The notes under the pieces are model-generated. The model saw only the letters and a list, made by a program, of their open reading frames with translations, did no database searches and was not told the origin of the DNA. A stretch of 64,000 nucleotides of DNA from Ectobius pallidus (taxonomy: Eukaryota; Arthropoda; Insecta; Blattodea; Ectobiidae), in assembly GCA_964059195.1 (NCBI GenBank), contig CAXKWD010000003.1, positions 199,974,174-200,038,173 on the forward strand, read 5' to 3'. Both the position numbers and the translations under genes were made by a program. Below, one piece after another: positions 35,183-48,275 of the stretch (its first letter is position 1; each line of letters starts with the position of its first letter).

Positions 35183-35447
35183 AATCCTATGCCCCCATGT
35201 TGAGGCGAAGGGCCTCCAAGTGGAGGTTTCTGTTTACCGATATGAATTTTTTTACTCTTATTTTCCTAGAGAGGGCAGAGGGGTGGGGGTAAGCCCATCG
35301 CCTCTCAACCTCCCTCCGGAGACTAAGGTATTACTTAGACGTGAAATGGCCAATAAATTTTGTCCAGAGGTTCTAATTTAGGCCGTAAATCTACGACACG
35401 GGCCCCCAAGAGGCGGGCACGCTACCTCTAGACCACCGCAGCCGACA
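35141..35447 (-). mobile_element. tRNA-derived SINE with GA-repeat tail
   Basis: On the minus strand a tRNA-like head ('gtggtctagaggtagcgtgc') lies at about 35385-35447, and the element ends in a (CT)n tract (35147-35181 on plus). No exact TSD found. Confidence 0.6.
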
Positions 35448-36096
35448 TATATATACATACAAAAAATATAAATAAAATAAATAAAAATAATTATAAAACT
35501 GAGAACTCATTTTTCCATTAAAAGCTACTTTTATTCCACTCTGTGTAGAAATCAACATAATTTTATCAACATGTTATATTATCCTATGTAACAGTGTATA
35601 AAATTTAGCAAAGGGTCATTATCAGGGTTAAGATTTCTATATAAATGCATATTCGTTTTACATTGGTTATTAAAGTTACAATTTCCATACATGTTTACGA
35701 ATTAGGACTTTGGACTCGTTAAGACGCATTTGATTTTCCATATTTGTACATATTTCAAGGTATAATACATATTGTTACATTTTTTTTATAAAAACTCTCA
35801 TATCATTACGTAATTGAACGTTTTATTTTAAATTTGTCCCATATTTTATGGTTTCCTAGTGGGATAATCGTTTAAATTTTATTTCACCAGCATCGGTATT
35901 TCAAAGCTGGATTCTTGAATTTCTTTGAAATCTTGAAAACCAGCTCGTGAAGATGTTGCAAGGTTTAGAATGGTCTCTGGTACTTCTTGTGATGCTGAAC
36001 GGAATTTTACTGAGAACAAAGCAATTTTCAGAGACAATAGACGTAGTTGCAGTTTCACCCACTACTTCAAAATAGACAATTCTCATTAAAACATTA
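35448..36096. other. Unannotated AT-rich stretch
   Basis: No supported gene or repeat. Confidence 0.5.
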
Positions 36097-36683
36097 CAGC
36101 CTTACTAATAAAAGCTGCTTATATCTGCGTTGAACGGTTGTTTGGTTGTTCACCGTGCAAGTTCTGCCTAAGCCGCATTACCAATAAACTGAGTGTAACT
36201 GCCGAGTTTACACCGGGTTTGTACGTCCAACGTCATCAAATACGTCACTCTAGTTGTGACGTTACTAGCCCCTGGCTATGAAGGGACTGCTGAACGCCAT
36301 CTATCGGTGCAGCGGGCAAACAACGATGGATCGTCTGCAGACAGTAATTCTAGTTCCAGTATTTCATTATATTGTTTTCAGAAAGCTGTAATCATGGGTA
36401 CAAGTATGGAAATATGTCCCGCAAACAAGGAACAATGTTTATAATTCCGCAAAAGCAGCTCAGAATATGCGTAGCCTCAAAATTCAATCTCAGACATCTA
36501 CGAAACGACCGGCTGTTACGGATATCGGCCATCTTGATTATTTACGTCAAGTTTATACAAGGGGGCCAGGATGTGTAAAGGTTGCACACATTCAGCCTTA
36601 TGCAAGGATTATTAGTACACTTTTTCTCCTCAGCTGTGTATATTCCTGGTGTAAATGTTACAACTGGATTATTAGTAAGACTG
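36097..36683. mobile_element. Tc1/mariner-type MITE, 587 bp, TA TSD
   Basis: CAGCCTTACTAATAA at the left is mirrored by TTATTAGTAAGACTG at the right with one mismatch, and both are flanked by TA. Overlapping short open frames inside (to 90 codons) show no domain. Confidence 0.75.
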
Positions 36684-36969
36684 TAAGATGTGCCCCCGAG
36701 ATTGTAGCAACAGCTAAAATAATTCAAATTATTTACTAGGCCTATGTAAGAAGGTTAAACTTTTGTTTTGTGACTCCTTTAAATATTTGTTAACATGTAA
36801 TCTATAATTTCCTTTGGCTTTCATGTTTCATTTTTTAACTATTCAACGTTGATAATAGAAGGTGTTGTTTATATTATTTTGCACCATTAAAAAAAATATT
36901 AGTCCATATTTTACTCGATATTTTTTTATTTTTTTTTAACCCATAGTATGTACATATTTTTATTTTATA

Positions 36970-38690
36970 CAAGCTTAAAAAGCCCGGCGTCGCCCACGAT
37001 TTGTATTTTGCGTGTAATTCAAAATTAAATTGAGGATTTTTTTATTTTCAAGCTGTAAGTCCTTATATAGAGTTTGAAGCGAAGAAGAACGACTTATCAC
37101 TCAAGCTATTCCCTCAGAAAACTATAGATATGGCTTTTATCTCTCATATACGACTTTGCAACCCATTGCTTTTACACACCCTGCCTGGTAGGTGTTGAAA
37201 TAAGAAGAAACAGAATTTCCAGTAACATAACATTTTACTGCCTTTACAGCATATTTTATTTCCCACTTTCGTATTGACGTACAACCAGTTCAGGGCTAAA
37301 AGAAAAAGAAAATCACTATCACTTTCACACATTCTTCTCCAAAAAATCTGAGAATGAATAATTTACTGCCCACATAGGACTAAAATGCTCCATTTTATTT
37401 TTGTCTCTTTTTACATGCTTAGGGCTTACAATAAACATTCCTATTTTTCAATTAATACAAAGCCTGCGGCAATGAATAATGAATCAGTGAACACATTTTT
37501 TTTACAGACTTCTGTTATAGGCCTAGCATATTCGCTACCCATCATTTTCATAAACTCAGGCTGAGACAGCTAAAATTGCTCTCCCCACAGTACCTTTTTA
37601 TTTTAAAACAAAATGTGATGTGATAAAATTATATTGTTCATGCCCAGGGTAGAGAAAGCTATGATGCATCACATCCGATATTTATTTACTCCATTATTGA
37701 TTACATCGATAGCCTCCCTAATTATATTATTTTTCAAAGCCCAGTAAAATTCAACTGCCAAAGCCCTATGTGATCACTGCAAACAATATTTTTATCATGA
37801 GAACTTAATTGCGTTTAATGTTCATTGTAATATTTAAATAAAACATAGGTACCTTACTTTCTTTCTACTGGTCACATCGATGATTTCAATAACTTTAAAC
37901 CAGTGGTTCCCAACCTTTTGTGGTCCATCTCCCCTTTCTGGAGGTTGAGTAACACCTATCGCCCCCTTTTCATTTTCATTGTATACCTAATTTTAATTTG
38001 AAGTCAAGTGTAAATAATAAAGCAGTTTTATTATTTTAAACAATTTTATCACCGTATATAAAAACAATCAAAGCAGTTTTATCCGGTCACTCTTAAATAA
38101 AATAGAAAAAAATTAAAATGTACATTTTTTACAGATTTTTTTAAAGAACAAAGAAGTGAAATAATTAATTAAGATCATTGACATACATTTAAAAAACAGG
38201 AGTACATGTTTTCATTTTTAAATTGGAATCTGGAAAAATTAAGAAAGTTGACAGTTAAAATTTGAAAGAATAAATGAAAGTTTGAAAACTTTGTTATTGT
38301 TTTATTTTACCATTTCATTGGCTGCCTTGTGTTTGGTGGATTTCAGTTAAAGCTTGAATATCCGACTTTATGCTCGTCAAGTCTCCTTTGAGGCAAATGT
38401 CGAACTTATTTCTTTGTTTTGTGACTCGTGCTACCCTGCAACTTCTACTGTAGGCCTTCAGTACTATATTAATTTTTCCCCCTTTGAATATTCATCGCCC
38501 CCCGCTTATTTATTGCCCTCCTGATAACCCAAATCGCCCCAGGTTGGGAACCACTGCTTTAAACCTTCCCGGACAACGCGGAACATTTTGCAGAAAACCG
38601 CACGTAAATCGGTTCAGTAGTTTTTTAGTCTTTAAAGGACACACATACTAACATGCTTTTATATTATATAGATAACTAGCTTAAAAGACC
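36970..38690 (-). repeat. R3 family copy interrupted by a hAT element
   Basis: It begins 'agcccggcgtcgcccacg' and continues to the 'gcagaaaaccgcacgtaaat' end text at about 38590. The hAT element at 37901-38556 splits it. Confidence 0.7.
37901..38556. mobile_element. Non-autonomous hAT element, 656 bp, perfect 8-bp TSD
   Basis: Ends CAGTGGTTCCCAACCT and, inverted, CAGTGGTTCCCAACCT. CTTTAAAC is repeated at 37893-37900 and 38557-38564. No transposase remains. Confidence 0.93.
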
Positions 38691-39531
38691 CGGCGTCGCC
38701 CGGGTTTTGTATTTTGTAATTGGAAATTAACTTATGAAGGATTTTCAATTTTAAATTCTAGGTCCTTATATAGGCATTTATAATTTGAAATAGGAAGAAC
38801 GACTTATTACACTCAAACTATTCCCTCATAAAACGCTTGATATAGTTTTTTATGGCTCATAGAGGATCTAGAATTTTGCATCCCATCGCTTGTACAGTGC
38901 ACAGCAAGCCTGGTAGAGGTTTAAATAAGAAGAAACAGAAATTCCTGTAACATAAAATTGTAATATCGAGGCGGGAAATTTCCCACTCTTATGTTACCAT
39001 AAAGTCGTTTTGGGGATGAAATTAAACAGAAAGCATTATCACTTTCATACTTTTCTCTCCAAAAACCTGCGATATAATTTAATAATATACACATTACCAT
39101 ACCTCGTTTTGTTTTCTCTATGTCCAGGGTAGAGAAAGTTATGTGATTCCATTATTTTAGTGGATTTCATTCTGTAATATTTATTTATAACATGAATTAT
39201 TTTGATAACTTCTCTTATTTGTCAAAAGTGCATTTCAATTGTTTTTTACAAGCCCATCATATAAAATTTGGCAACAATATATTCAGTGATTTGGAATTGA
39301 TAATTCTATGTAAAAAGGGATTAAGTATTTTCAAAAACATTTAATTTTTGGCATTTAGAATCAGAATTTTGCAAAATCCTTTCTTAGTGAGCACCTACAT
39401 TATGAAACGAAGGTACTGTCAAAATTCCAAGTCTGTACCTGTTATAGTTTAGGCTGTACGTTGATTCCTGTCATTCAGTCAGTCATTCATTCAGTCAGTC
39501 AGGACAAAGCCTTTTATATATATAGAGATTA
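38685..39531 (-). repeat. R3 family, near-full copy (inverse of 4441-5281)
   Basis: Near-identical reverse complement of 4441-5281, with about 35 extra bases around 39000-39035 that the other copy has lost. It lies directly after another R3 copy. Confidence 0.8.
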
Positions 39532-39777
39532 ATCCTATCCCCGATCATTATGTTGTGATTGCTCAGGAATGCTTTCAGAAACCTATTAAATTAATGATTT
39601 GCCATTAAAGGATATTTAAGAGTTTATAATACGATAATTTTATTTAAACTTTAAACAGGCTATTCTAGTATACAAGATAACAGGTACATTATACATTGTA
39701 ATTGACATAAAACTATAGCCCTAATATACCTTATGGTGAAATAAAGGAAAAAGAAATTGTATATTAAATAAATTAAT

Positions 39778-40224
39778 TAGTCCACCGCTGTGGCTCAGAG
39801 GATGCGTCCGATCCACTCACGCAGCGGGCCAGGGTTCGATTCCTGGTCGGGACAAGTTACCTAGGTGAGGTTTCTTCCGGGGTTTTCCCTCACCTGTGAG
39901 ACAAATGGCAGGTAACTTTAGACCCTTGTGGTCCCCGGGTATCATCTGGCCGTCATTATCATCTTCATCCCCATCCTCGCCTTGTTCCGAGAGGGTGTGT
40001 GTGTGAATGGTGTGTCTCGTCCTATGTGTTCGTGTTGTCTCGGAGGTGGCCCCAGCATTGGGCTGATGACTCATCCTGGGAGGCCCTCCTTGTCTAGTGA
40101 AAAAAGTATGTATGTGATCCAGAGATAATCCCTCTCCCGACAGGTCGCGGCCCTGTAAGGCCCGGGCGGCTTGGGTCGCTTAAATCCTAAAAGGGAGAGG
40201 TAAAACTACGATTAAGAAAGATAG
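39778..40224 (+). mobile_element. tRNA-derived SINE, 447 bp, 12-bp TSD
   Basis: AAATAAATTAAT is repeated at 39766-39777 and 40225-40236. The head is tRNA-like (box A 'tggctcagaggatgcg', box B 'agggttcgattcctgg'). The body has a TG-rich patch, and the tail ends 'aaactacgattaagaaagat'. A truncated reverse copy lies at 53784-54003. Confidence 0.88.
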
Positions 40225-40236
40225 AAATAAATTAAT

Positions 40237-41142
40237 AAATTAATGGCAACGTCACGTTGGATTGAGCTAAGGTAGAACGTATCTATCAATAAACAAATGC
40301 TCAATTGGACAGTGTTAAGTTAAGTAACTCTATACTTATTGACAACTTCAGTTTAATCCCGCTAAATATTGCATTATACGAGGATTTGTGTTTGGTTCTA
40401 TGTCTCCAAGAACTGGGCTGCGTGTTATAGCATGCGTACTTGAAAAAGATATGAAATACTGCCATTGTCACGAGATCAGCAACAAGAACTGGATTTTTAA
40501 TTTATAGAATATCTATTCTTTCCCAGTTACAGTCGTTTTTAGGAATTGATCTAACATATTTACATACCAGGAAATTTGTCGCGTATTTCAGGGTAAGGAT
40601 CAATAAATGTCAAGTATATAGCTTTACAGTGAAATACAGCCTAAAAATTAGTTCCAATAATGTTAAAAATGTAATGTTAAAGATCCTTAAGTGCGGAGTT
40701 CCTGGAGCGGATGTGATTCCTGGAGGCGCTGCTGTGTGAACTAAGCGGAAGTCTCTTCGCAAGGTCATGGCCGTACCATTTCCTTTTGCTGAGATGACTT
40801 AATAATTCATTCAGCTACTTCCTATGACACTTTCAGCCTCAAATAAATTTTAACCAAACTAAAATGTTGATAAAAACCCTTAAACCCTTATTCTATGAAG
40901 CTGCTATACAGCAGCCCAGACATGAAAATAATTGTACTAAAGTTTTTAATGTATATATTTGTCCCTCTTCCCCGACATTTCCCATTAGGTTATTATTCTA
41001 AACGTTACGTTTAAACCGCTTAACCTATCACGATCAAACTTTGCATAGTGATTGCAGACATGGAAGAATAGGTTAATAAACAAGACCATTACAAATTATA
41101 TTTGTCATTAAAGGATTTATTTATTTATATTTCCCTCTGGTG
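40237..41142. other. Unannotated stretch
   Basis: No gene or bounded repeat recognised. Confidence 0.5.
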
Positions 41143-41157
41143 TAGTTAAGGCCTTAA

Positions 41158-41342
41158 TAATTAAGGAATCGCGCACAATGTGCATTATCTTAATCTAAGA
41201 CTTAACCTACTGACAAACACCCAGTCCTGAACCCGGGAAAGGGATTTTTCACTACTGAAAAATCCCCGACCCGGCCGGGAATCGAACCCTGGCCGCCGGA
41301 GTGGAAGGCAGGCGCGCTACCGACTCACCCACGGCGACGGAC
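41158..41342 (-). mobile_element. tRNA-derived SINE, 185 bp, 15-bp TSD
   Basis: TAGTTAAGGCCTTAA is repeated at 41143-41157 and 41343-41357. The minus strand shows a tRNA-like head with box A text 'gagtcggtagcgcgcc' and box B 'agggttcgattcccgg'. Related to 12067-12184. Confidence 0.88.
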
Positions 41343-41422
41343 TAGTTAAGGCCTTAAGGCCTTCTCTTCCACTAAACAGAGGTGGATACATTTCAACCTT
41401 ACCAAATAATCTAATAGGAATA

Positions 41423-41425
<3 letters not shown>

Positions 41426-41460
<35 letters not shown>

Positions 41461-41596
41461 TAATAATAATAAAAAGATGAACAGGATTATATTATATAGA
41501 TGTAGATTATGTTAGTGAAAATTATAATTGAATCTATATTAAACTATAGCCTAATAATGGAAATTCAACATTGTAAGTAGAACAAATTAGAAAGAA

Positions 41597-41660
<64 letters not shown>

Positions 41661-41672
41661 TAATAATAATAA

Positions 41673-41733
<61 letters not shown>

Positions 41734-41734
41734 G
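41426..41734 (+). repeat. AAT microsatellites (two tracts)
   Basis: Tracts at 41426-41470 and about 41599-41734. The poly-Leu/Ile open frame here is an artefact of the repeat. Confidence 0.95.
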
Positions 41735-41905
41735 GTAGAAAAAGAAGAAAAGTAAAATAAAAATAAATGAAACTAATACAAAAGCAACAATTTTAACATG
41801 AAAGTACAATATAATATAAATGTTAATGGTTGGTAGTTAAGTGGTCAACTAACTTTATCTTTAACGTTCTGAGTGTTCATAATCATTAAGAAATTGTACC
41901 ATATA

Positions 41906-42569
41906 CGAGGCGCGTCCATAAAGTAAGTTTCCCTGTAACGGTTTACAGAAACAAAACACAATTTATGGAAATATTTACTACAACATATACAGCAAATTTT
42001 CCGCAGTTTTTAACAAATTCCCCACCGGAATTGGCAATGTTATACCGTGGGACCAAGTTTTGAATACGGTACCTGTCGTAGAAGTCTGCCGCTTGCGATT
42101 TGAACCATTGTGTGACAACCATTTCCTCTTCTATGTCATTCCCTGTCATTTCTTCAGGTGTAGGAAAACATGGAAATCTCTGGGAGCCAGGTCCGGGCTG
42201 TAGGGTGGATGTTTAAACTCTTCCCAGCCGAACTTCCGTGGGAGACTTGCTGGGAGGCATTTAAACATCCACTCTACAGCCCGAATCTCGTTCCCACAGA
42301 TTTTCATCTTTACCTACACCTCAAGAAGTGACAGAATGAAAGAGGCAGAGATAGTTGTCAGACAGTGGTTCAAATTCCAGGCGGCAGACTTCTACGACAC
42401 ATGCAGTAAAAAGTTGGTCACACGGTATGAAAAATGTCTCAATTCCGGTGGCGAATATGTTGAATAATAGCTGAACACTAGCTGTGCCTGTTGCAATAAA
42501 TATTTTCTTGAAATTTTGTTTTGTTTCTGTAAACGGCCCCAGGAAAACTTACTTTATGGACGTGCCTCG
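41906..42569. mobile_element. Palindromic mariner derivative, copy b, 664 bp
   Basis: Best-preserved of three. The left end CGAGGCGCGTCCATAAAG is preceded by TA. The right end is its inverted copy (decayed), and its flank reads TG. The two arms are inverted copies of a mariner transposase 3' region; the right arm reads as a QWFKFQAADFYDT-type segment and ends NSGGEYVE then stop. The centre is a short spacer at about 42215-42262. Confidence 0.85.
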
Positions 42570-42651
42570 TGCTTAACATTACACTGAGTTCATAGCCAGG
42601 TAAGGCTAGTCTTGCCAAAAGGACTGAGCTAAGTTAGCCTATTAGTAAATA

Positions 42652-43339
42652 CGAGGGATGTTCTGAAAGTAAGTTTCGTCTTTTTTTTTTTTTTCACATG
42701 GAAACTTTATTACCAAAACAAATACACCATGCAATCATGAAATATACCCCTTGCACTATTTTTCAACATAGTCTCCACCGACATTGAGACATTTGTCATA
42801 GCTTGCAATCAGTTTGAAGAAACCACTCTGGTAAAACTCGGTGCCCTGCTATGCAAGGAATTGTCGCACAGCCTTCTCCACCTCAGCATCGTTTTGGAAG
42901 TGACGTCCCGAGAGTGCGGCTTTCATTGCATGGAACAGGTGCCTTCCTTCACTGAACATGCAACACCAGCGACCAACAATTTGATGAGACATGACCTCTT
43001 CACCATACACAGTCTGTAGGCGTCCATGGATGATGGACACACTAGTCCTAAATGCCCATTCATACCGGATAACAGCATGTACTTCCATTGTCGACCACGT
43101 TTTCAGTACACGTCCATCTGCCATCGTGATTTGTACTCGAATAACCTCGGGCACGCCAGTCTACTGCTACTCTCTCTTCTTCGGGACTCTACTCATGCAT
43201 CGTTTCTCCTCTGCTGACGCTCTTTCCATCGTTGAACCAGCAATAGGTGTCGATTCTTATGGCAGTTGTTTGCTTCATCTGCTTTACCATCTTCACTTTT
43301 TAAAAAAAACGACGAAACTTACTTTTGGAACATCCCTCG
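42652..43339 (-). mobile_element. Internally deleted mariner element, 688 bp, TA TSD
   Basis: Ends CGAGGGATGTTCTGAAAGTA and, inverted, CGAGGGATGTTCCAAAAGTA, with TA at 42650-42651 and 43340-43341. Contains a shortened transposase on the minus strand. The same family as the mariner at 56745-62428. Confidence 0.88.
42756..43088 (-). pseudogene. Mariner transposase remnant
   Basis: The N-terminal HTH part (MEVHAVIRYEW to VGRWCCMFSEGR) is fused by internal deletion to the last ~40 residues (EFYQSGFFKLIASYDKCLN, GGDYVEK). The catalytic DD(34)D core is gone, and TAG at 42849-42851 interrupts the frame just before the C-terminal part. Non-functional. Confidence 0.85.
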
Positions 43340-43709
43340 TAATTTCATCGGTTGTAACGGACGAAAGAACAATTTGATTTACTTGAAGGAATCCGAAGTC
43401 CCGAGTCCCAATAATTCTAAGATTCTGTTTGACAGATTTGTGGGTTAAGCAATTTCTCTTACTCTGAATTAAACGTGGGTTTAGGAAAAGAACAGGTATT
43501 GCATGATTTTTTATATTCGTGACGGATTCATAAAGTTATATATAAACGTAACAGCCAAGCACGAAGTTAACAAAAAGAGCGCTATACTTGATCCAAGATG
43601 TGTACGGAGCAAAAGTGAACAACCGAATGTGAAAGTAAAAAGCACAGTTCACAAGAGCTCGTTTTTCAGACTTTCGTCGATTACATACAGTAAAGTCAAT
43701 TGCAATTTC

Positions 43710-44312
43710 GGGGTTAGTTTCCCATTCTACTGGATTCGTTAATTTTGTTTTTTACTCACGTAAAACGGCAAAATTTCATGTAATATTATTCTCCAGAAGT
43801 TTTAGAATCCATATAAGGGCACATTTTATTTCTAAGAATATTTTAAATATGGGTAAAATCGGTAAGAAGTTCACAAAAAACTAACCTAAAATGGCGCTCA
43901 GATTGGAATCACAATAATACAGAATCAGCTGCTAGAAACAGCGCAGGTGCATGCTGGGAAGAAACCGATGGGTCACGTGGTGCTGGAATCAGCTGCCAAC
44001 GTGATAATGGTCAGACAACCCTCCGGAAGATATAATATGCCACATTTTCGAAACCGACAAACAGTGTATCGTACATTATTCGAAAATGCAAGGGCGCTTC
44101 GCTTCGGCTGCCGCCTCCGCTCGCGCACTTAACTAATGTGGTTAGTGTTTTGCATTATTTAGCTTTATGTAGAGGTTGCAGGACCGTATGGAACAGACCA
44201 ATGACATGCAAGGTCGTTGGGAGCCAATGGGAGTGTTGGTCTGCAAGCCAGAGACCGCATACCAACGCCGAACATCGCGTGCCGAAATCCAGTAGAGTGG
44301 GAAACTAAACCC
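43710..44312. mobile_element. MITE family M1, copy b, 603 bp, 8-bp TSD
   Basis: GCAATTTC is repeated at 43702-43709 and 44313-44320. Termini and body as in 31156-31757. Confidence 0.9.
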
Positions 44313-44320
44313 GCAATTTC

Positions 44321-47133
44321 TTTTTACTTCCCCTGCCCGTACCATAGCTACTATAGATAGAGGAAGTAGGCCTATTGTTTTTGACCCCAAAATTCGAAGT
44401 TGAGTTTTCAGCATACATGCACGTTTCAAGGCCCCCTGAATCCAATTACAGTAATACTATTTTTGGAAACATGTCTGTGTGTCTGTCTGTGTGTCTGTCT
44501 GTGAACAGGCTAGCTTCAGAACGGAAAATCGTGTGATAACAAAATTTCGTATGTGGGTCAAGTCCCTCTGAAGATATCTGCCCAAGATTGGTGACAAAGT
44601 TATCTTATTTTTAAGGGGACTTTACATGAAGAAATTTTCGTTTTTCGCGATTTTTTCGAAAACGGCTCTAACGATTTTCTTTAAATTTTGCACATGTGTA
44701 GCTTATAGTGAGAGCTAAAACTTTTACTTGAAACTTTTTTTTTCAAAAAAATTCTCTGAAGGGTAATTAGAAGCCACCCATTCTTCACCCACTGTTTGTA
44801 GAAAGTTTGCGAAAAATTGTGTCTTGCAATTCAGTGGAAGGATATGTGAATACTGCTAACTTTTATTTGGGCAGAGGAAGTTATGTGACTTTTACATCAG
44901 ATATTTTTATATTAAGCACCAAGGGTCGATTCCCAGTTCTGCCAAGTGATCTTTTTGTCTTAATTTTGACCGGTGACTTGACACCTCCTGTAGATTTGTA
45001 TTCTTGTAGGACTTTGAAAACTACTCCCACGGATGACGCCACTTTCTTACATAGATACTTCAGAGTTTTCTCTTAACGTTTTGAATACATTTACAATCTG
45101 TATCTTCTCGCCGCTGGACAAACCTTTTCCCTCTTCTACCTAGGTATAATACAAATTATTGGAGGCTATACGTATTAAGTTACTTTTACTTACAATAAAC
45201 TTCATCACACATTATGTAAATGAGAAGTACAGGGAATTAATTAATTATGTTACAAAATACGTCTTGTATTTAGTAACTTATGTCACTTGTTTTTTTTCTA
45301 AATCAACAAATTTGCCAAGGCAACGACCAAAACAAATGAAATCATGTTTGCTAGATAACTTATATGATATAAATACGAAAGCAAGCAACTCACTTTAAAC
45401 AGAACTTATGTTTTCACAATTACGTAGGATATAAATAATTTACGCTGTGTGCGGAATGGAAGTAAACATCTGACTGAGCTTGTCGCGATTAACCAATGAA
45501 ACGACAGGGCACAGTCAAGTCTATTGTTTACTTTTGCTCCGTACACATCTTGGATCAAGATAGTGAGTTTTGTTACTCGTGCGAGCCTCGTGAGGTTCTT
45601 ATAACGGTCGAACATCGTACGACGATTTATGTTATTTCGAATCGGTAAATTTTAAAAGGAAAATAATTTCAATTCGCTGGTGCGTAGAATAGAGCCAATA
45701 ATCAAACAACGTTTTCGTAATTTCCTATCTAGCAGAATTCAGGCTTTTTTGGTAGGCAACAATTTGTTTTAAAACAATTGAATATCACAGAAACAATTCC
45801 GTAATATATTAGGCTCTAAAGAAATGTGTCTCTCTCGTGAAGTTATGGGAAAAACAATAATAGTACTGGGCAATCCTTGGGCATTATAAGGAATTGCAAA
45901 TTTTGAATGAATGGAGATAAAGAAGATCTTAAGTAATGTTTTCAGCGAAACTAAATATTATGAAACTTCACATAGACGAAGAGTGTTTACGATCCAAAAT
46001 AACGTAAAAATTATTTATGACGTTATTTTGAATCATGCGTTGTTTAAAGAACTCTCTCTCGGTCTATGTTAAGTTTCATTTAACGGGCCGAGGCCGTTAT
46101 GGTAAAATGTAGAGTCTAGCACGTCACAGAGATTATACAGGATATCACCAGATGTCACTGTCGTTCTCTTCCCTTTAATACAAATACAGTGGCACGCCGC
46201 TTATTGTGATCACTTCGGGACGCTGCTAATCTGATAATATTAACCGACTGATAACAGTAGACGAAGGAAGTAAATGGAGGTTATTTATTCATATATAAGA
46301 TAATACACTACAGAACAGAATAAAAATATTTATTTATAAAACAATACGTAACTGTGAATCATTGAACCACTCATAATACAGTAATAGACTGCAAGCAACT
46401 ATCTTCAACTAGTAACAAGTGCTTCATTGTTTTTACTTTCCTTTAAGATGTCCAATGACCAATACTCCATACTCAGTTACGAGTTACGAGTGTTTCTGGA
46501 AGTCTATACTGATCTGTGGTGAACAAAACACCTAAACCCTGCCTGTTCAAGTCTTTTCACTTTACACTAGCCATCACTGCAGGTAAACAATGTTATCTTC
46601 ATAAATTAAAACCCGGAAGTTAACTAGGGGGAAACATGTTTTATTGCTTAAAAGAGAAAGTTAAATAATGCCACCCCCTCGAACTGGTCATCCTGTGAGC
46701 TGGGAACACAATTACTACCTCTAACACAACACAATGCAGTTGAGTTAGAAACCCTTAAAAACGAAATTTTGAATGACTTACAGTACAAATAAAGCCGCAA
46801 AAAGGAAAATATAGTAACTTAAACTGAATCTTTGATCACAATAAACAGCATTTCTTAAAAGTATCAGTATTAATCCGTATGGGACTTCATAAAAATAACA
46901 TTATCCGCTATTACATTAAGTGGCGTTCACTGTATATGATTATCCATTTTCTTCATTTTAACCACTACAAATACTACTTTTCCTACTACTATTATGATCG
47001 TGTACCTATTATTCATTTACAATATTCAAAATAACATAACTACTTCGGCAATAAAAATATGGTCCATAAACTAGATGGTTTTTGACAATGCACAATCATA
47101 AGCAACACAATATAATTAACTATCACGGGGAGA
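44321..47133. other. Unannotated stretch, no supported gene
   Basis: A TGTC/TGTG simple-sequence patch lies at 44474-44503. An 89-codon open frame (44807-45076) and a 79-codon one (45159-45398) have no recognisable domain. A short segment at about 45520-45575 is the inverse of 43580-43620. Confidence 0.4.
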
Positions 47134-47787
47134 GGTATTTTACGGACTATAAGACGCTCCGGACCGTAAGACGCACCTTGAGTTTAGGATGGAAATTTAA
47201 AGGAAAAGAAATGTAATGTGATTCTAAACGAAACATTTTAAAGGAAGTATTATACTTCATTCCAGAAACAAATTATAACCCTATAGGCCTACAATGGAAT
47301 CAGTGTAAATCACTTCTAACTTAAATCCTGCGTTGTAGGAAAATCTGTTCTGTACAGGTGGCATCGCGTAGGCCTAAGTTTTAACAACTGAACTGATTTC
47401 TCATAATACTTTATCCTCTGACAATACTTTTACACCCTCTAACTCTCAATTCAACATACGGTAAATGTAACGGGACAAGGCTGTAGGTGATTTCCTCAAT
47501 TTAAATCACCCGGGGAGACAACTCCTTTCGTATAAAAGAACTCAACATTCCTTTCTTTTCGCATTATATACCTGGATTCCAGCTACCCTTATTTTACGAC
47601 AGTGATAAGTGCACTGATGTACAGTCTGTGCGAAAATTTGTAACTATCTTACCGCTTACTACACTTTGTTTATATCTCTGGTATTCCGGCAATATTTACC
47701 ATAATTTTAAGTTTGTAGCGTACTTCGGACCATTAGACGCACCTAACTTTCAAGACTCTACATGAGAATATTATAGGAGAAAAATTC

Positions 47788-47861
47788 CTCCGGCACTGGG
47801 ACTTGAACCCAGGACCTTTGGCTATTCGCGCCAATGCTCTACCAACTGTGCTAAGCCGGAG
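47788..47861 (-). ncRNA. tRNA-like module (not a functional tRNA call)
   Basis: Folds as a cloverleaf: acceptor CTCCGGC/GCCGGAG, a D arm with one mismatch, anticodon stem TTGGC/GCCAA with loop GCGAATA, and T stem CTGGG/CCCAG. Position 33 is C rather than the near-universal T, and the module belongs to a repeat, so it is best read as SINE promoter sequence. Confidence 0.6.
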
Positions 47862-48201
47862 CTCAATTCACAGCGCCAGATGGGACTTCTCTCCTATGAC
47901 TGATTGCCCTAATGGTCTACCTCACAGACAGACAAGTTATGTCATATGCAGTACTGTGAGGCACACTAATTAGTGATTTTTGTGACCGGGCTCCCACTGT
48001 TATTGTACAGTTGACATTCAAGATAGATATATAAGCATTCATGAGCCACAGATTACTGTCTCTGTTGGACACTACATGAGAATATTATAGGAGAAAAATT
48101 CCTCCGGCACTGGGACTTGAACCCAGGACCTTTGGCTATTCGCGCCAATGCTCTACCAACTGTGCATAGGAGAGAAGTTCCATCTGGCGCTGTGAATTGA
48201 G

Positions 48202-48275
48202 CTCCGGCTTAGCACAGTTGGTAGAGCATTGGCGCGAATAGCGAAAGGTCCTGGGTTCAAGTCCCAGTGCCGGAG
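48202..48275 (+). ncRNA. tRNA-like module, plus copy
   Basis: Same cloverleaf as 47788-47861, with one change in the 3' strand of the anticodon stem (GCGAA). Confidence 0.6.

Noticed and set aside
35112..35381. 89-codon frame with a Ser-Leu run
   Set aside because: Translation of a CT microsatellite plus SINE.
41534..41809. 91-codon Leu/Ile-rich frame
   Set aside because: Translation of an AAT microsatellite.
48202..48275. Functional tRNA gene
   Set aside because: Cloverleaf is good, but position 33 is C, related modules have varying anticodons, and it sits inside a TSD-bounded repeat.
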